A stretch of DNA of 63,573 bases. Source: a virus. Positions 45,101-52,579 of this stretch are shown here, piece by piece. Below the pieces are notes generated by a model that saw nothing but the letters and a program-made list of their open reading frames with translations, searched no databases and was not told where the DNA came from. The translations under genes and the position numbers were made by a program. The stretch covers positions 1 through 63,573 of IMG/VR virus record IMGVR_UViG_3300048035_000086; one strand, given 5' to 3'. Numbering within the stretch: the stretch's first letter is position 1; each line of letters begins with the position of its first letter.

Positions 45101-46873
45101 TTGTCTGAAATAGATCAGAAAAAATTAGTTGATTATGTAAACGGCAATGCTGATTTAAGTGAGTATGCTAGAAAACTACAGCAGATATCAAAAAGACCTA
45201 AATGGGCTAAGCCTGGGGATTTTTGGGATGCAGAGACTATATTATCTGATTTAAACAATTTAACTGAAAAAGTAGGTAGAAAAGAATTCTTATCAGAATT
45301 TATTGAAAATGCAGATATAATATTTAGCGAAGATAATCTTAATAAAGTAGAAGCTGGTTATGGTAAAGCAACTAGAGATGCTTTAGAAGATATTTTATAT
45401 AGAATGAAAAACGGTACAAATAGACCGTCTTCTTCATCTGATAATACTAATAGATTTAATAACTGGATTAACAATTCTATTGGAGCAATAATGTTTTTCA
45501 ATAGAAGATCTGCACTATTACAAACATTGTCGACAGTTAACTTTATTAATTGGTCAGATAACAACCCTATAAAAGCAGCAGCTGCGTTTGCTAATCAAAA
45601 ACAATATTGGTCTGATTTTGCTACACTGTTTAATTCATCTAAACTTAAGCAAAGAAGATCTGGTTTGAAAAGTGATGTTAACGAAGCTGAGATTGCAAGA
45701 GCAGTCAAAGGGTCTAAAAACAAAGCATTAGCTGCTTTAAGTTACTTATTAAAAATAGGTTTTACACCAACACAAATGGCAGATAGTTTTGCTATTGCAG
45801 CAGGTGGTGCTACATTTTATAGAAATAGAATAAATTCCTATTTGAAAAAAGTAAACGAAGAAGGAGAAGCTTTATATACTAAGGAACAAGCAGAGGAAAT
45901 GGCTTTTAAAGATTTTAGTCAAATATCTGAAGAAACCCAACAATCTGGAGATCCAGCCTTAATATCATCTGATCAAGCAAGTATTGTCGGTAGAATGCTT
46001 TTAGCATTTCAGAATACACCTATACAATTAAATAGGTCTATAAAGAAAGCTGCTTTAGATATAAAAAACAGAAGAAGAACGCCTGGACAGACTATGATGC
46101 AGAGTGATTTTTCCAACTTAAGTAAAATTATATATTATGGTACTGTTCAAAACATTATATTCTCCGCATTGCAAAACGCTTTATTTGCTTTAATACCAGG
46201 ATTTGAAGATGAGGATGATGAGCTTACTGAAGAAGAGCAATTAGAAAAGTATGGAAAAGTGTATAGCACAAAGCAAGGTAGAATAATAAATGGAATGATT
46301 GACACTACTTTAAAAGGAGGTTTTGGTTTACCTGGTGCTTTCGTATCTACCATTAAAAATGCTTATCAAGAATATGACAAGCAAGAGAAAAAGAAGTTTA
46401 TGGCTGATCATACTTATACTATATTAGCCTTAGCAAATTTATCTCCATCTATTGGATCAAAACTTAGAAAAGTTTATAGTGGTATACAAACAAAAAAATT
46501 TGAAAAGGATGTTATTGAAAAAAGAGATTGGGATATTACTATAGACGGTAAATTTAATTTAAGTCCATCTTATAAAGTACTAGGCTCAGTAACCGAGGGT
46601 GTTACAAACTTGCCTTTAGATAGAGCAGTAACAGAAGTAAACGCTTTAACTGAAGCTTTGGATTATAGAAACACTGTTTGGCAAAGAGTGGCTCTTGCTT
46701 TAGGATGGAGATCTTGGGATGTTGGCGCTGAAAACGAAGAACACGAACTTATAAAAACAGAGGCTAAAGCTAGGAGAAAAGAGGAAGGTAAAGAAAAAGC
46801 AAAAGCAACTAGAGCTAGAAAAAGAAAAGAAAAAGAAGAAGAGGCTCGTAAAAAAAGATATATTATTAAATAA
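39146..46873 (+). CDS. Giant internal virion (ejected) protein with metallopeptidase-like and PD-(D/E)XK-like regions (2575 aa)
   Basis: Third and largest core protein, the counterpart of T7 gp16 by position. In order: charged N-terminus; hydrophobic Gly/Ala segment about 475-510 (SAPYMAVAAGGAMTGNPVLA); a zincin motif HEVLH at 874-878 (NTAAHEVLHAALDQ); a helical block about 1160-1250 (FNPESNDDLGGYIIGSQYGV) seen in other large ejected proteins. Next, a nuclease-like core at 1597-1638 (E1597, D1623 in KGDIVV, E1636-V-K1638), then long helical stretches. Near 2330 it reads IIYYGTVQNIIFSALQNALF, possibly membrane-inserting, and a basic C-tail follows (KARRKEEGKEKAKATRARKR). No lytic transglycosylase motif was seen. 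Likely delivered into the cell with the DNA. Confidence 0.8.
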   Translation: MYIYDGFKYSEEEIKNAANKANISMEDYISKHKITFEKDEPQDFPTSAVEDADAVQQPMTASQAGFTESPSVDTSLDLQDPKPFLINGREVTQQEFEDYKRDTEKKEIYGTYLKEDGTTGYNEKPYSVQLQDYKSDFESILKAEGVYEFLKNYDIEYRQNFAASQLANKVPRYTRQQYNQSTNTYDSIPTEDAEKQFSKNLPNNFDAFNDKKDFNIALDQGIQKTIAENPLINYQIKIASKKAEQELKDYALGLRDEYDFNTPEGIADAEEAYNNRWKELVIDPVSQSTAYKNTVKDLQLVASSVAEKENIKFGRYKSAFLSSIDFLDQYDPTGIFSNVVEPIVGTGVQMRGDFNKAAVAAQQVEIQNKYNEISRLKNDVKSGKLKDDAKVIYGGSFSQKSNTRVGGKSGTVKDKIKYLEDQIKLSQESIAEDIQDVMESSEYGSLFTQADFSDGIQFKDIVKTISASAPYMAVAAGGAMTGNPVLAGAGFMSMFTMEYGASYMGAIEQGLKNDGLEYNEKNIIEALKEGKYASQAQAAAAGVVSASLEQLGATKVAKNTMKALGLGGTLKKSLGSLYKGEVKQFVKSTARGLKQQSIAGIGEAGTELGQNLASQISTGTQLEGLSGIGKYIDTEANREAALGGGLAGFFIPFGASVYRQSVSELRNSARDVATKFDLTSKFGSSLKAANNFFKEAESNLQRKLDNGEITQEEYRNESENLSTIRNSGLKIPKTFSESGRKKAFDLIIEKNNIEQNIANKDPELVKEQTDRIKKINEELNNVSAKEALLSETVKSEKGAVEILKSVKGANIEFADDQASVNALVDKIREEDGKKPIVNYSDAYGQTITRKDGSQTILINRAEAFKDGVVNTAAHEVLHAALDQTLKSGLSPENQIAVSNSLFDFMKTLKVKTDNKFLQKRLDQYQAKYQPKIDKLKSISESMQDPKLAKKANDKAMKALGNLREETITLLSEAMLDGDIKYSENLGVKLKDLFRRLFSKFGWKAKFNTGQDVFNFIKDYNRSIKKGKGLSKGLEKSLQEGIKGKLIDSKLQGEIKTGTKMSLSLQEQLDNLDEFDFDNEIDFQAAKSNLETKIRLAKKKEAAKPVEETKIKEKAKDDTKKNEKRIGDQIKAMVPVGTTNKEFKEKIAIKVINDIDKGMLNPLIKKIAAGYGVVADNVYGKSWDDFFTEVAGVQLKKNIMDFNPESNDDLGGYIIGSQYGVRNRVKEALAKFKKEGEGGFKEDISVAKDVTAREEAAPQEAEKRKYIPLTKSNIVPNFTITAITDKLTKVLASLESKITAKRGDNSATTPLVAEIKKKIGAVVGDPNAAPKLVIQRLGKLKDGTYEKNLIKHKKAIIENMTTTFLMGKDSGKKVSGGIPQAIEKSVGGKYTGKKVTVNVGGKEIVQEEFAPNFVPYPQWVGQKIDREKTLVRGATAGNEIVRRVPADKVSDADFVGLFIDEKGKLIRGKRESLGKAIAEEIAFEILSKEIQNENSNISKAFEGNQEALGEMLSDNFVNELQRDLDRGTVKYSMKIEDINNIQKIAIEEGLLSEKIKEIAVKNKIPVNVLDGILENIISEGILQRMQAAKASNKGIQYEKSLQKVLNDYTSGRLKIKLIKSQKGDIVVNANGKEYKVEVKLNDKAQIGSISTGLFKTTNGKISLINSGDLKINNKLSENNKKEFVDFLNKNKKYLDNLINAINKANSKSNEKATINNNGHLKLPYKEFWQNIKDEMPGKIAGYIDYEGNQSIIEDFYKGIDLMQIGNYGAFAIGNQSKLSGFYQNLEATTNNVLRPVRSNATVYMRLFPNFKEIKNPKGNSLDTAKGIKSLAKSIRAAAEIESMKPSLKLDKSFNKMLERSTGIAADETISKVIARRKGIKKGKFKVFMPSSLDDFKGLTSYTFAGKGKQGEADQKFFQDNLIDPYFKGIRAIEETRQSFKDDFKALNKQMKPVIKKLGKLVPGTEFTHDQAIRVALWNASGYEIPGLSEIDQKKLVDYVNGNADLSEYARKLQQISKRPKWAKPGDFWDAETILSDLNNLTEKVGRKEFLSEFIENADIIFSEDNLNKVEAGYGKATRDALEDILYRMKNGTNRPSSSSDNTNRFNNWINNSIGAIMFFNRRSALLQTLSTVNFINWSDNNPIKAAAAFANQKQYWSDFATLFNSSKLKQRRSGLKSDVNEAEIARAVKGSKNKALAALSYLLKIGFTPTQMADSFAIAAGGATFYRNRINSYLKKVNEEGEALYTKEQAEEMAFKDFSQISEETQQSGDPALISSDQASIVGRMLLAFQNTPIQLNRSIKKAALDIKNRRRTPGQTMMQSDFSNLSKIIYYGTVQNIIFSALQNALFALIPGFEDEDDELTEEEQLEKYGKVYSTKQGRIINGMIDTTLKGGFGLPGAFVSTIKNAYQEYDKQEKKKFMADHTYTILALANLSPSIGSKLRKVYSGIQTKKFEKDVIEKRDWDITIDGKFNLSPSYKVLGSVTEGVTNLPLDRAVTEVNALTEALDYRNTVWQRVALALGWRSWDVGAENEEHELIKTEAKARRKEEGKEKAKATRARKRKEKEEEARKKRYIIK

Positions 46874-47232
46874 TGAAGTTTAAATATTTTACTTACGGAG
46901 AGTTTGATTCTCCAGATTTAGAGGGTAGTGGTAAAAATATGAGTGATGAACTTATAAGTATGCTAGATATTGCTCGTAAAAAATACGGTAAAGCTATTGA
47001 TCCTAACTCTGGATTTAGAACAGTTGAACACAATAAGTTTGTTGGTGGCAAACCAGATTCTTCACATTTAAAAGGTTTAGCTGTAGATATAAAGTGCAAT
47101 AACTCAGTAGATAGATTTAAATTATATGATATACTGAGAGAAGTTGGATTTAAAAGAATAGGTGTTGGCAAAACATTCATTCATGTAGATATTGATAAAG
47201 ATAAATCACCCGAAGTATTTTGGGTATACTAA
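46873..47232 (+). CDS. Endolysin, peptidase M15-like
   Basis: A 119-residue D-Ala-D-Ala/L-Ala-D-Glu-type peptidase. It has SGFRTVEHN (about 46-54), SSHLKGLAVDIK with zinc ligands H65 and D72, and a C-terminal HVDID with H104. It should cleave peptidoglycan stem peptides at lysis. Overlaps the giant gene by one base (TAATG). Confidence 0.92.
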   Translation: MKFKYFTYGEFDSPDLEGSGKNMSDELISMLDIARKKYGKAIDPNSGFRTVEHNKFVGGKPDSSHLKGLAVDIKCNNSVDRFKLYDILREVGFKRIGVGKTFIHVDIDKDKSPEVFWVY

Positions 47233-47242
47233 AACAAAAATT

Positions 47243-47380
47243 ATGAAGTTAACTAAAGGATCACCATTTAAATTAAAAGACGCATGCTACCATAAGGTAA
47301 AGAAACAATACAAAGTATTTCCTTCAGCATACGCGAGTGGAGCTATAGCTAAGTGTAGAAAAAATAAAGGTAAAAAGTAA
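47243..47380 (+). CDS. Small Cys/Lys-rich phage protein (45 aa)
   Basis: The start is taken at MKLTKGSPFKLKDACYHKVK, after an AAAAATTATG leader, rather than the Met 17 codons earlier inside the endolysin gene. The core CYHKVKKQYKVFPSAYASGAI.KCRK is a motif shared by small proteins of many marine phages and large viruses. The two Cys residues flank a PSAYASG loop. Function unknown. Confidence 0.75.
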   Translation: MKLTKGSPFKLKDACYHKVKKQYKVFPSAYASGAIAKCRKNKGKK

Positions 47381-47649
47381 TGAGACAGTCACCACTATTT
47401 GTTAGAAAAACAAAAGAAGGCGCAAACCTTAAACGCTGGTTTAAAGAAAAGTGGACCGACGAAAAAGGTAACCCTTGCGGATCTACTAAAAATAAAAACA
47501 CTAAGAAGTGTAGACCTAGCAAAAGGATTAGTGGTGAAACTGTTAAGACTTGGGGTGAAATGTCTTCAGCTGAAAAGAAAAAAGCTGTAGCTGAAAAGAA
47601 AAGAGTTGGGATGGGTAAAAGAGCATCCAATATAAAAAGAAAGAAATAG
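47380..47649 (+). CDS. DUF5872-like basic protein (89 aa)
   Basis: LKRWFKEKWTDEKGNPCGST..KNTKKCRPSKRISGETVKTWGEMS.AEKKKAVAEKK is the conserved pattern of a small Cys/Lys-rich family that I recall as DUF5872, seen in phages and large viruses. Two Cys may bind a metal. Shares a base with the preceding gene. Last gene of the rightward block. Function unknown. Confidence 0.75.
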   Translation: MRQSPLFVRKTKEGANLKRWFKEKWTDEKGNPCGSTKNKNTKKCRPSKRISGETVKTWGEMSSAEKKKAVAEKKRVGMGKRASNIKRKK

Positions 47650-47694
47650 GAGTAAAGATTATCAGGCGTACCATACCTGCAATTCCTATAATAG

Positions 47695-47726
47695 AAAGGG
47701 GCCTCATTATGAGACCCCTTTTTTAA
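47695..47726. terminator. Strong bidirectional terminator between convergent blocks
   Basis: AAAGGGG(C)CTC-ATTAT-GAG(A)CCCCTTTTTT: a GC-rich stem with a T tract on the + side and an A tract in front, so it can stop both the rightward late block (ending 47649) and the leftward block (ending 47798). Confidence 0.88.
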
Positions 47727-47761
47727 TATGTATAGATTATTTAATTATTTATACATATTAA
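47723..47761. terminator. AT-rich palindrome beside the terminator
   Basis: TTAATATGTATA and TATACATATTAA form a perfect 12-bp inverted repeat around a 15-nt loop. A third TATATGTATA lies at about 47767-47774, followed by AAAAAA. It probably adds to termination of the leftward transcripts. Confidence 0.6.
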
Positions 47762-47797
47762 TTATTATATGTATAAAAAAGTCATAACTTTTAGCCT

Positions 47798-49516
47798 TTA
47801 GCCATCACAAGCTAAACAATCTTCATTCATAGCTTGCTGAGCTATATCACCACGTAAAACAGATTCTGTTCTAGTGTAATATAAAGTTTTAACGCCTTTC
47901 TTCCAAGCTTCAAAATGAACTTTGTTCAACCACTTAGGTGTAGCCTCAGAAGGGAAAGCTAAGTTTAAACTAACTGACTGATCTACATATTGCTGTCTAA
48001 GACCAGCTTGATTAACTAATTCTAGTTGATTAATCTCTTTAAAAGTTTTAAAAACTTCTTTAACTGGAATGTCATGGCCCATAGTGATATTATCCAAAGC
48101 ATCGATATCCTGTATGCTACCTCCGTCAGCCAGTATTTTATTCCACGTTTCATTTGTATTTAGTTTATGTTTCTTTAATAGTTTAACTAACGTCGGGTTT
48201 TTCCTAATGAAAGTCCCCTTTGCACTCTGCTCTGTAAAAACATTCGCAGCCCACGGCTCAACACCAGGAGAAACATTACCGCTAAGCTTGCTATTAGAAA
48301 CAGTAGGAGCAATAGCACGGAGATGAGTATTACGCATACCTGTCCCAACACACCATAAAGGCTCGCCGTAAATTTCTGCCAAGTCTCTTGAGGCTCTTTC
48401 ACTTTCAATTTTAATTTGCGAAAATATTTTCCTAGTTTCAAACTGAGATAGTAAACCTTCGAAAGGAATACCATTTTCTTGGAGATAGGTGTGCCATCCG
48501 AGTACACCAAGTCCCAATGCTCTCCCTTTCTGTGCAGACCGAACAGCATTTTCAAACCCGCGAAGTCCCTTGGCTCTTTGAATAAATTCCTCCATAACTC
48601 CATCAAGAAAGAAAGTGGCGTCATATATAAGATTAGTGTCTTTCCATTCTTCATATTTTGCTAAGTTTAATGATGATAAACAACATACAAAACTATGGTT
48701 TTCATCTGTGTGTAATGTAATTTCTGAACATATGTTAGTCATATGTACTTTTAATCCGTTTTCTTTATATGCTTCTGGATTTGCTTTGTTAACATTTCCT
48801 TTAAACATAATATACGGTTCTCCAGTTCCTTTTCGTTTTCTAAGTAATTTACCCCATCTAGATCTTGCTTCTTTATCTCCTTGTTCAAGCTTTCGCATAA
48901 ACTTATCACCAACAATTGCGCACTGATGAAGGTTAAGCGATTGTCTGTTAACATCTCCTTTAGGTTCCCTGATTTCAAGCCAGTCCTCGAAGTCGCCATG
49001 TTCAATGTTGATATTAACTGAGGCAGCTCCACGACGGACACTCCCTTGATTAGTTGCAAGAATTGTTGAGTCATATATCTTGCAGAAAGGTACGACTCCA
49101 TCTGATGTTCCATTACCTGTTATTCTAGCGCCAGCGGGTCTAATTTGATTTACACCGATACCAACTCCACCGCCGTGCTTAGCGAGTAGCATCATCTCTA
49201 AATTTTTACTTCCTATGTCTTGTATAGAGTCAGCAACATCGATACCAAAGCAACTAATAGGAAGACCACGATCTGTACCAGTATTGGAAAGTACTGGAGA
49301 AGCAAGGCAAAGCCAACCATTCCAGATATAATTAAAAAACGTTTCAGCCATTTCCGGTTTATATAATCTACGAGCAACCGTTTTAGCGACTCTTTGGTAT
49401 GCCTCTCTAGGCGTTTCTCCGTCGTATAAATATCCCCCGGATATTGTCTTTTTGTATACGTCGTTATTACCCCACGCAGGGTAATCTTCTCCTTTTTTCC
49501 AATCATTATTCCACAT
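47798..49516 (-). CDS. nrdA: Class I ribonucleotide reductase large subunit
   Basis: Reduces ribonucleotides to deoxyribonucleotides with NrdB. The 572-residue protein starts at the catalytic barrel and lacks the ~90-residue ATP-cone, so overall dATP control is probably absent. Residues seen: C89 (LPISCF), N261/C263/E265 (TNICSEI), the radical-transfer pair Y546-Y547 (LYYTRTES) and the C-terminal redox pair C567-x-x-C570 (CLACDG). Directly downstream of nrdB; last gene of the leftward block. No phage glutaredoxin or thioredoxin was seen, so host reductants are needed. Confidence 0.95.
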   Translation of the reverse strand: MWNNDWKKGEDYPAWGNNDVYKKTISGGYLYDGETPREAYQRVAKTVARRLYKPEMAETFFNYIWNGWLCLASPVLSNTGTDRGLPISCFGIDVADSIQDIGSKNLEMMLLAKHGGGVGIGVNQIRPAGARITGNGTSDGVVPFCKIYDSTILATNQGSVRRGAASVNINIEHGDFEDWLEIREPKGDVNRQSLNLHQCAIVGDKFMRKLEQGDKEARSRWGKLLRKRKGTGEPYIMFKGNVNKANPEAYKENGLKVHMTNICSEITLHTDENHSFVCCLSSLNLAKYEEWKDTNLIYDATFFLDGVMEEFIQRAKGLRGFENAVRSAQKGRALGLGVLGWHTYLQENGIPFEGLLSQFETRKIFSQIKIESERASRDLAEIYGEPLWCVGTGMRNTHLRAIAPTVSNSKLSGNVSPGVEPWAANVFTEQSAKGTFIRKNPTLVKLLKKHKLNTNETWNKILADGGSIQDIDALDNITMGHDIPVKEVFKTFKEINQLELVNQAGLRQQYVDQSVSLNLAFPSEATPKWLNKVHFEAWKKGVKTLYYTRTESVLRGDIAQQAMNEDCLACDG

Positions 49517-49537
49517 ATTTATTATTTGTTTTTATTA

Positions 49538-50506
49538 TTACCACATGTCTTCATAGTCCTCATTTTCTCCCGCTTTTGAATAATCAGTCGGCCTAATAGC
49601 GAAAAAATCAGTATGAGTGACGCCCCCGGTAAGATGGTAAAACCAATCAAGATTAGACGCTGCTTTGTCGTCATACGCGAAATAGTTCCCAAGGTCAACG
49701 TAACCGAGTTCCACAAGTTTTTCATTTGTTCTTTTCTTTATAAAGTGTTTTAGATCATTAGATGATATACCTTCTATATCACCCATTTCGAACATTTTGT
49801 CAATATATTTAACTTCAAGATTAACCATTGTTTCTGCAGCTTTTATTATATCTTCTCGACATAAGCTCAGCAGTTGATTGTCTTCTTCGCACATATGACG
49901 AAATAAAGTACAACCCATTTTACTATGCAATGATTCATCTCTTACTGACCACTTCATTTGTTGCCCAATACCTTTAAGCAAATTTCTAAGTTGAAAAGAA
50001 TAAAGTACTGCAAAGGCAGAATATAAAGAAACTCCTTCGGCAAATGCAGAAAATACAGCAAGAGACTTAGCAATACCAATTGAGCTAGTCCCACTATAAG
50101 ATACAAGATTATCAAATCTTTCTGCTGTAGCAGGTTCGTGTAAAAACGCTTCATAATCTTCTAATTTTAAAGTTTCATTTAAGTAGCTATAAGCGACTGC
50201 ATGTATTGTTTCTTGCGATCCAAACATCATTGCCATTTGTTGTATTTCGTGTTTAGGAAACCAACCAACTACTTTTTGCGTCCAGTAATCAGATACTGCA
50301 CATTCGGTTTGAGCAAAACCCAATAGTATATTACCTACTAAGTTCTTTTCTTTTTCATTTAATTTTTCTTTCCAGTCTTTAACATCGCTTTGCATTGATA
50401 TTTCTGTATGCAACCAAAAAGCTTGAGCTTGTTTTAACCAACCCTCGGTGTAATACTCAGGGTACTCAAAAGGCTTATAAGGTATTCTTTTATCAAATAA
50501 TCCCAT
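49538..50506 (-). CDS. nrdB: Class I ribonucleotide reductase small subunit
   Basis: Supplies the radical to NrdA. The 322-residue R2 has metal ligands E99 and H102 (QETIH), E157 (FAEG), E191 and H194 (ESLH), and Tyr at 106 in the position of the radical tyrosine. The first ligand position is unusual, HTEISMQSD (E35) rather than EE.D; this matches the cyanobacterial/Bacteroidetes-type R2 subgroup. Start overlaps the stop of the preceding small gene by one base. Confidence 0.95.
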   Translation of the reverse strand: MGLFDKRIPYKPFEYPEYYTEGWLKQAQAFWLHTEISMQSDVKDWKEKLNEKEKNLVGNILLGFAQTECAVSDYWTQKVVGWFPKHEIQQMAMMFGSQETIHAVAYSYLNETLKLEDYEAFLHEPATAERFDNLVSYSGTSSIGIAKSLAVFSAFAEGVSLYSAFAVLYSFQLRNLLKGIGQQMKWSVRDESLHSKMGCTLFRHMCEEDNQLLSLCREDIIKAAETMVNLEVKYIDKMFEMGDIEGISSNDLKHFIKKRTNEKLVELGYVDLGNYFAYDDKAASNLDWFYHLTGGVTHTDFFAIRPTDYSKAGENEDYEDMW

Positions 50507-50673
50507 TATGTTTTTGTAAATTGTTTAATTGTTTCTAATTCGTTCTTCCAGGCATCTATATGAGCCAATATAACAGGTTTTGTTGTAGACTTAGATACAT
50601 TCTTCATATCATGCAATACGTTGTCTATAAATAAGCCTACAGCAGCCACCACACTTTCTAAATTATCATCCAC
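50506..50673 (-). CDS. Small helical protein, GTG start (55 aa)
   Basis: A 55-residue frame from a GTG that overlaps the TAG of the preceding gene, ending at the first base of the nrdB ATG (TAATG). The start VDDNLESVVAAVGLFIDNVL and end LETIKQFTKT look helical and protein-like. The only ATG nearby gives a two-codon frame. No recognised domain. Confidence 0.55.
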   Translation of the reverse strand: MDDNLESVVAAVGLFIDNVLHDMKNVSKSTTKPVILAHIDAWKNELETIKQFTKT

Positions 50674-50825
50674 TATTTGAATATTTTTAAAGCTATATCA
50701 AAAAATGGTAGATACAAAACGTGTATAGCAATATCTTCTTCTATATAAGATCTAAATCCAAATAGTACTCCAGGATAAAATCCTATTTCTATAACCCACG
50801 CTGTTTCGTTTTCGTCTTCTTTCAT
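50673..50825 (-). CDS. Small hydrophobic protein (50 aa)
   Basis: A 50-residue frame (MKEDENETAWVIEIGFYPGV..., ending DIALKIFK) with an acidic N-terminus and aromatic/hydrophobic rest. Chained to both neighbours by start-stop overlaps. Function unknown. Confidence 0.6.
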   Translation of the reverse strand: MKEDENETAWVIEIGFYPGVLFGFRSYIEEDIAIHVLYLPFFDIALKIFK

Positions 50826-50992
50826 GTACATATTATATTATGTCTTTTATGTAATTGTTCTATATCTATTGATCTTACTTTGCCTTTAGCTTCCCAGCTC
50901 CATTTAACAAACTTGTCAATCTGGCGCTCTGCGTATTTTTGTCTTGCTATCCTCTTTGCTTCGAAAGGATTAACTCTACGGTCTTGTCGCAT
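50822..50992 (-). CDS. Small basic protein (56 aa)
   Basis: A 56-residue frame (MRQDRRVNPFEAKRIARQKY..., ending KRHNIICT), basic and helical. It overlaps the 3' end of the nuclease gene 50947-51405 by 46 nt in another frame and the next start by ATGA. The chain of couplings supports it. Function unknown. Confidence 0.6.
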   Translation of the reverse strand: MRQDRRVNPFEAKRIARQKYAERQIDKFVKWSWEAKGKVRSIDIEQLHKRHNIICT

Positions 50993-51405
50993 TCTTTTTG
51001 ATTTTGTGGTTTGTATAATGTTACATTTGGGAATTGCCTTACTATAAGCTGCTTAAACAACTTCCATCTCATAGGAAATGATTCATTTGCTCTACCTTTA
51101 GTTTCAATTATAAAATCTTCGCCAATAAAATCAGGCGTATACTTAATAGGTAAAATACGTTTGCACCCTCTATTTTTATAATCACCTTTACCATTAGCTT
51201 GTCTCTCATAAACTTCATTTTCAAAATGAAAACCATTTAATAAAACAAATGTCTCTCCTTCGTACTTAGCTTTTATCTTTGCTTTTCTTAAAGCTATGTA
51301 CATATATTTCTCAAGACCCGAAGCAAAGTTGATACCATCATATGACACCTTCTTTGCTCTTACTGGTCCACGCTTTCCGCTTTTTCTTTTAAATAATTTT
51401 TTCAT
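50947..51405 (-). CDS. PD-(D/E)XK endonuclease, DUF1064/T7-endonuclease-I-like
   Basis: A 152-residue nuclease. After a basic N-terminus it has YDGINFASGLEKYMY (E32), a beta core, then IKYTPDFIGEDFIIETKG with the catalytic D92 and E101-T-K103. The layout matches small phage nucleases of the DUF1064/endonuclease I group, which resolve branched DNA or degrade host DNA. Overlaps neighbours on both sides. Confidence 0.85.
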   Translation of the reverse strand: MKKLFKRKSGKRGPVRAKKVSYDGINFASGLEKYMYIALRKAKIKAKYEGETFVLLNGFHFENEVYERQANGKGDYKNRGCKRILPIKYTPDFIGEDFIIETKGRANESFPMRWKLFKQLIVRQFPNVTLYKPQNQKECDKTVELILSKQRG

Positions 51406-51652
51406 AATCTACATCTAAATCACTTATCAAGTCTTCTTGAAGATTAGTAGTATAAACTTCTTTAGCTTTTTGTAAATACAACACAGCATCCATAAGCTCT
51501 TCTTGTAAATGATTTAACCATTCAAACATTTTAGACGGATCTTGTTCTAATGTTACACCGTACTTAGCAAAGCCTATGTCTGATCTTGATACAAATTTTT
51601 GTACAACTCTTTGAACAACTGGATCTCTAAATTCTATTTCTTGCTTATTCAT
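51389..51652 (-). CDS. MazG-like all-alpha NTP pyrophosphohydrolase (87 aa)
   Basis: Contains SDIGFAKYGVTLEQDPSKMFEWLNHLQEELMDAVLYLQKAKEV, the small all-alpha dNTP/NTP pyrophosphohydrolase pattern (EE..D metal site). It probably trims unwanted dNTPs or alarmones. It is in the nucleotide-metabolism cluster with thyA, nrdAB and a second MazG domain. Overlaps the nuclease gene by 17 nt. Confidence 0.7.
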   Translation of the reverse strand: MNKQEIEFRDPVVQRVVQKFVSRSDIGFAKYGVTLEQDPSKMFEWLNHLQEELMDAVLYLQKAKEVYTTNLQEDLISDLDVDYEKII

Positions 51653-51661
51653 ATAATCATT

Positions 51662-51778
51662 TTAGTTTTTATCAAAGCCAGTTACTCTTTTGTTTCTCCA
51701 GCTAAGATGTTTGTTAATAGGTTTCTTACTAATCCGTTCTTTAGTTTTTTGTAATCTTGTTTCAGTTTTTGTTATCAT
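51662..51778 (-). CDS. Very small basic protein (38 aa)
   Basis: A 38-residue Lys/Arg-rich frame (MITKTETRLQKTKERISKKP..., ending VTGFDKN). Its ATG overlaps the TGA of the GIY-YIG/MazG gene and it ends 9 nt before the next ATG. Function unknown. Confidence 0.55.
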   Translation of the reverse strand: MITKTETRLQKTKERISKKPINKHLSWRNKRVTGFDKN

Positions 51779-52572
51779 AGGGTTTGTTTTACAAATGTTC
51801 CGTTTATCATTTCGCCTTTCCGTTTAGCTATAACGTTGTAAACACTGCTAACACAGTCTTCTATATTGTGCCCTCTTAGTTTAGCTAAATTAGTTAATAC
51901 TACAACCATATCACCAATAGCATCGATCACTTCAGGTTCATCGTTTTTTAATATAGCTTGAGCTAATTCTCCTGCTTCTTCCATTAGTTTGATATACTGA
52001 GTTTTAGAATCGCCTGATCTATATATACCTTTATCACTAGCCCATTCTCTTATTAATTCAAATTGATCTTGATAAGAATATAACTTTTCTGGATATGTAG
52101 AATTTGTTGTATCTGTAGATTCATTAAGATATCTATTAAAAGCTTTATTATATATGTAGCATCTATTGTTGTTATACATAGAGGTTTTAACATTTAATAA
52201 TATCCAATTTATATTTTCTTTAGTTATTTCAAATTTATAACCTTGAGGTGTCTCCCACTTTAAGCCTATATTATCCATTAAGTTACCTCTTAATTTGTAA
52301 ACAGGAACTGGAAATGTAGTTGTTTGATCTGTAGGGTTTAATTTCATTCGATTTGATTTTTTAGTTAAAAAATTATATTTTTGTCTGTCGACTTTATACC
52401 CATAAGACTTTTGAAGTTCTATTTCCTTGTCAGATATATAATCTATATCATCGCTAGTAAGTAGAACTTCGTATTCGTCTGCGGTATAACCTTGTTGCCG
52501 CGTAACTCTATCTTTAAGATTACGTGTTATTCCTATTTTTTTACCTGGAATATGGTATAAATAATATGTCAT
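51775..52572 (-). CDS. GIY-YIG-like / MazG fusion protein
   Basis: 265 residues from MTYYLYHIPGKKIGITRNLK; a Met 7 codons earlier would overlap thyA. Residues 1-60 look like a GIY-YIG nuclease core (YYLYHI, KKIGIT, then RNLKDRV with the conserved Arg; a later Glu in SDKEIELQKSYGY). The middle (about 80-165) is unassigned. Residues about 170-240 are a MazG-type domain (YIKLMEEAGELAQAILKNDEPEVIDAIGDMVVVLTNLA) with the EE..E...D..D metal site. Probably couples nucleotide-pool cleaning with a DNA-directed function; the pairing is unusual. Confidence 0.8.
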   Translation of the reverse strand: MTYYLYHIPGKKIGITRNLKDRVTRQQGYTADEYEVLLTSDDIDYISDKEIELQKSYGYKVDRQKYNFLTKKSNRMKLNPTDQTTTFPVPVYKLRGNLMDNIGLKWETPQGYKFEITKENINWILLNVKTSMYNNNRCYIYNKAFNRYLNESTDTTNSTYPEKLYSYQDQFELIREWASDKGIYRSGDSKTQYIKLMEEAGELAQAILKNDEPEVIDAIGDMVVVLTNLAKLRGHNIEDCVSSVYNVIAKRKGEMINGTFVKQTL

Positions 52573-52579
52573 ATTGTTT

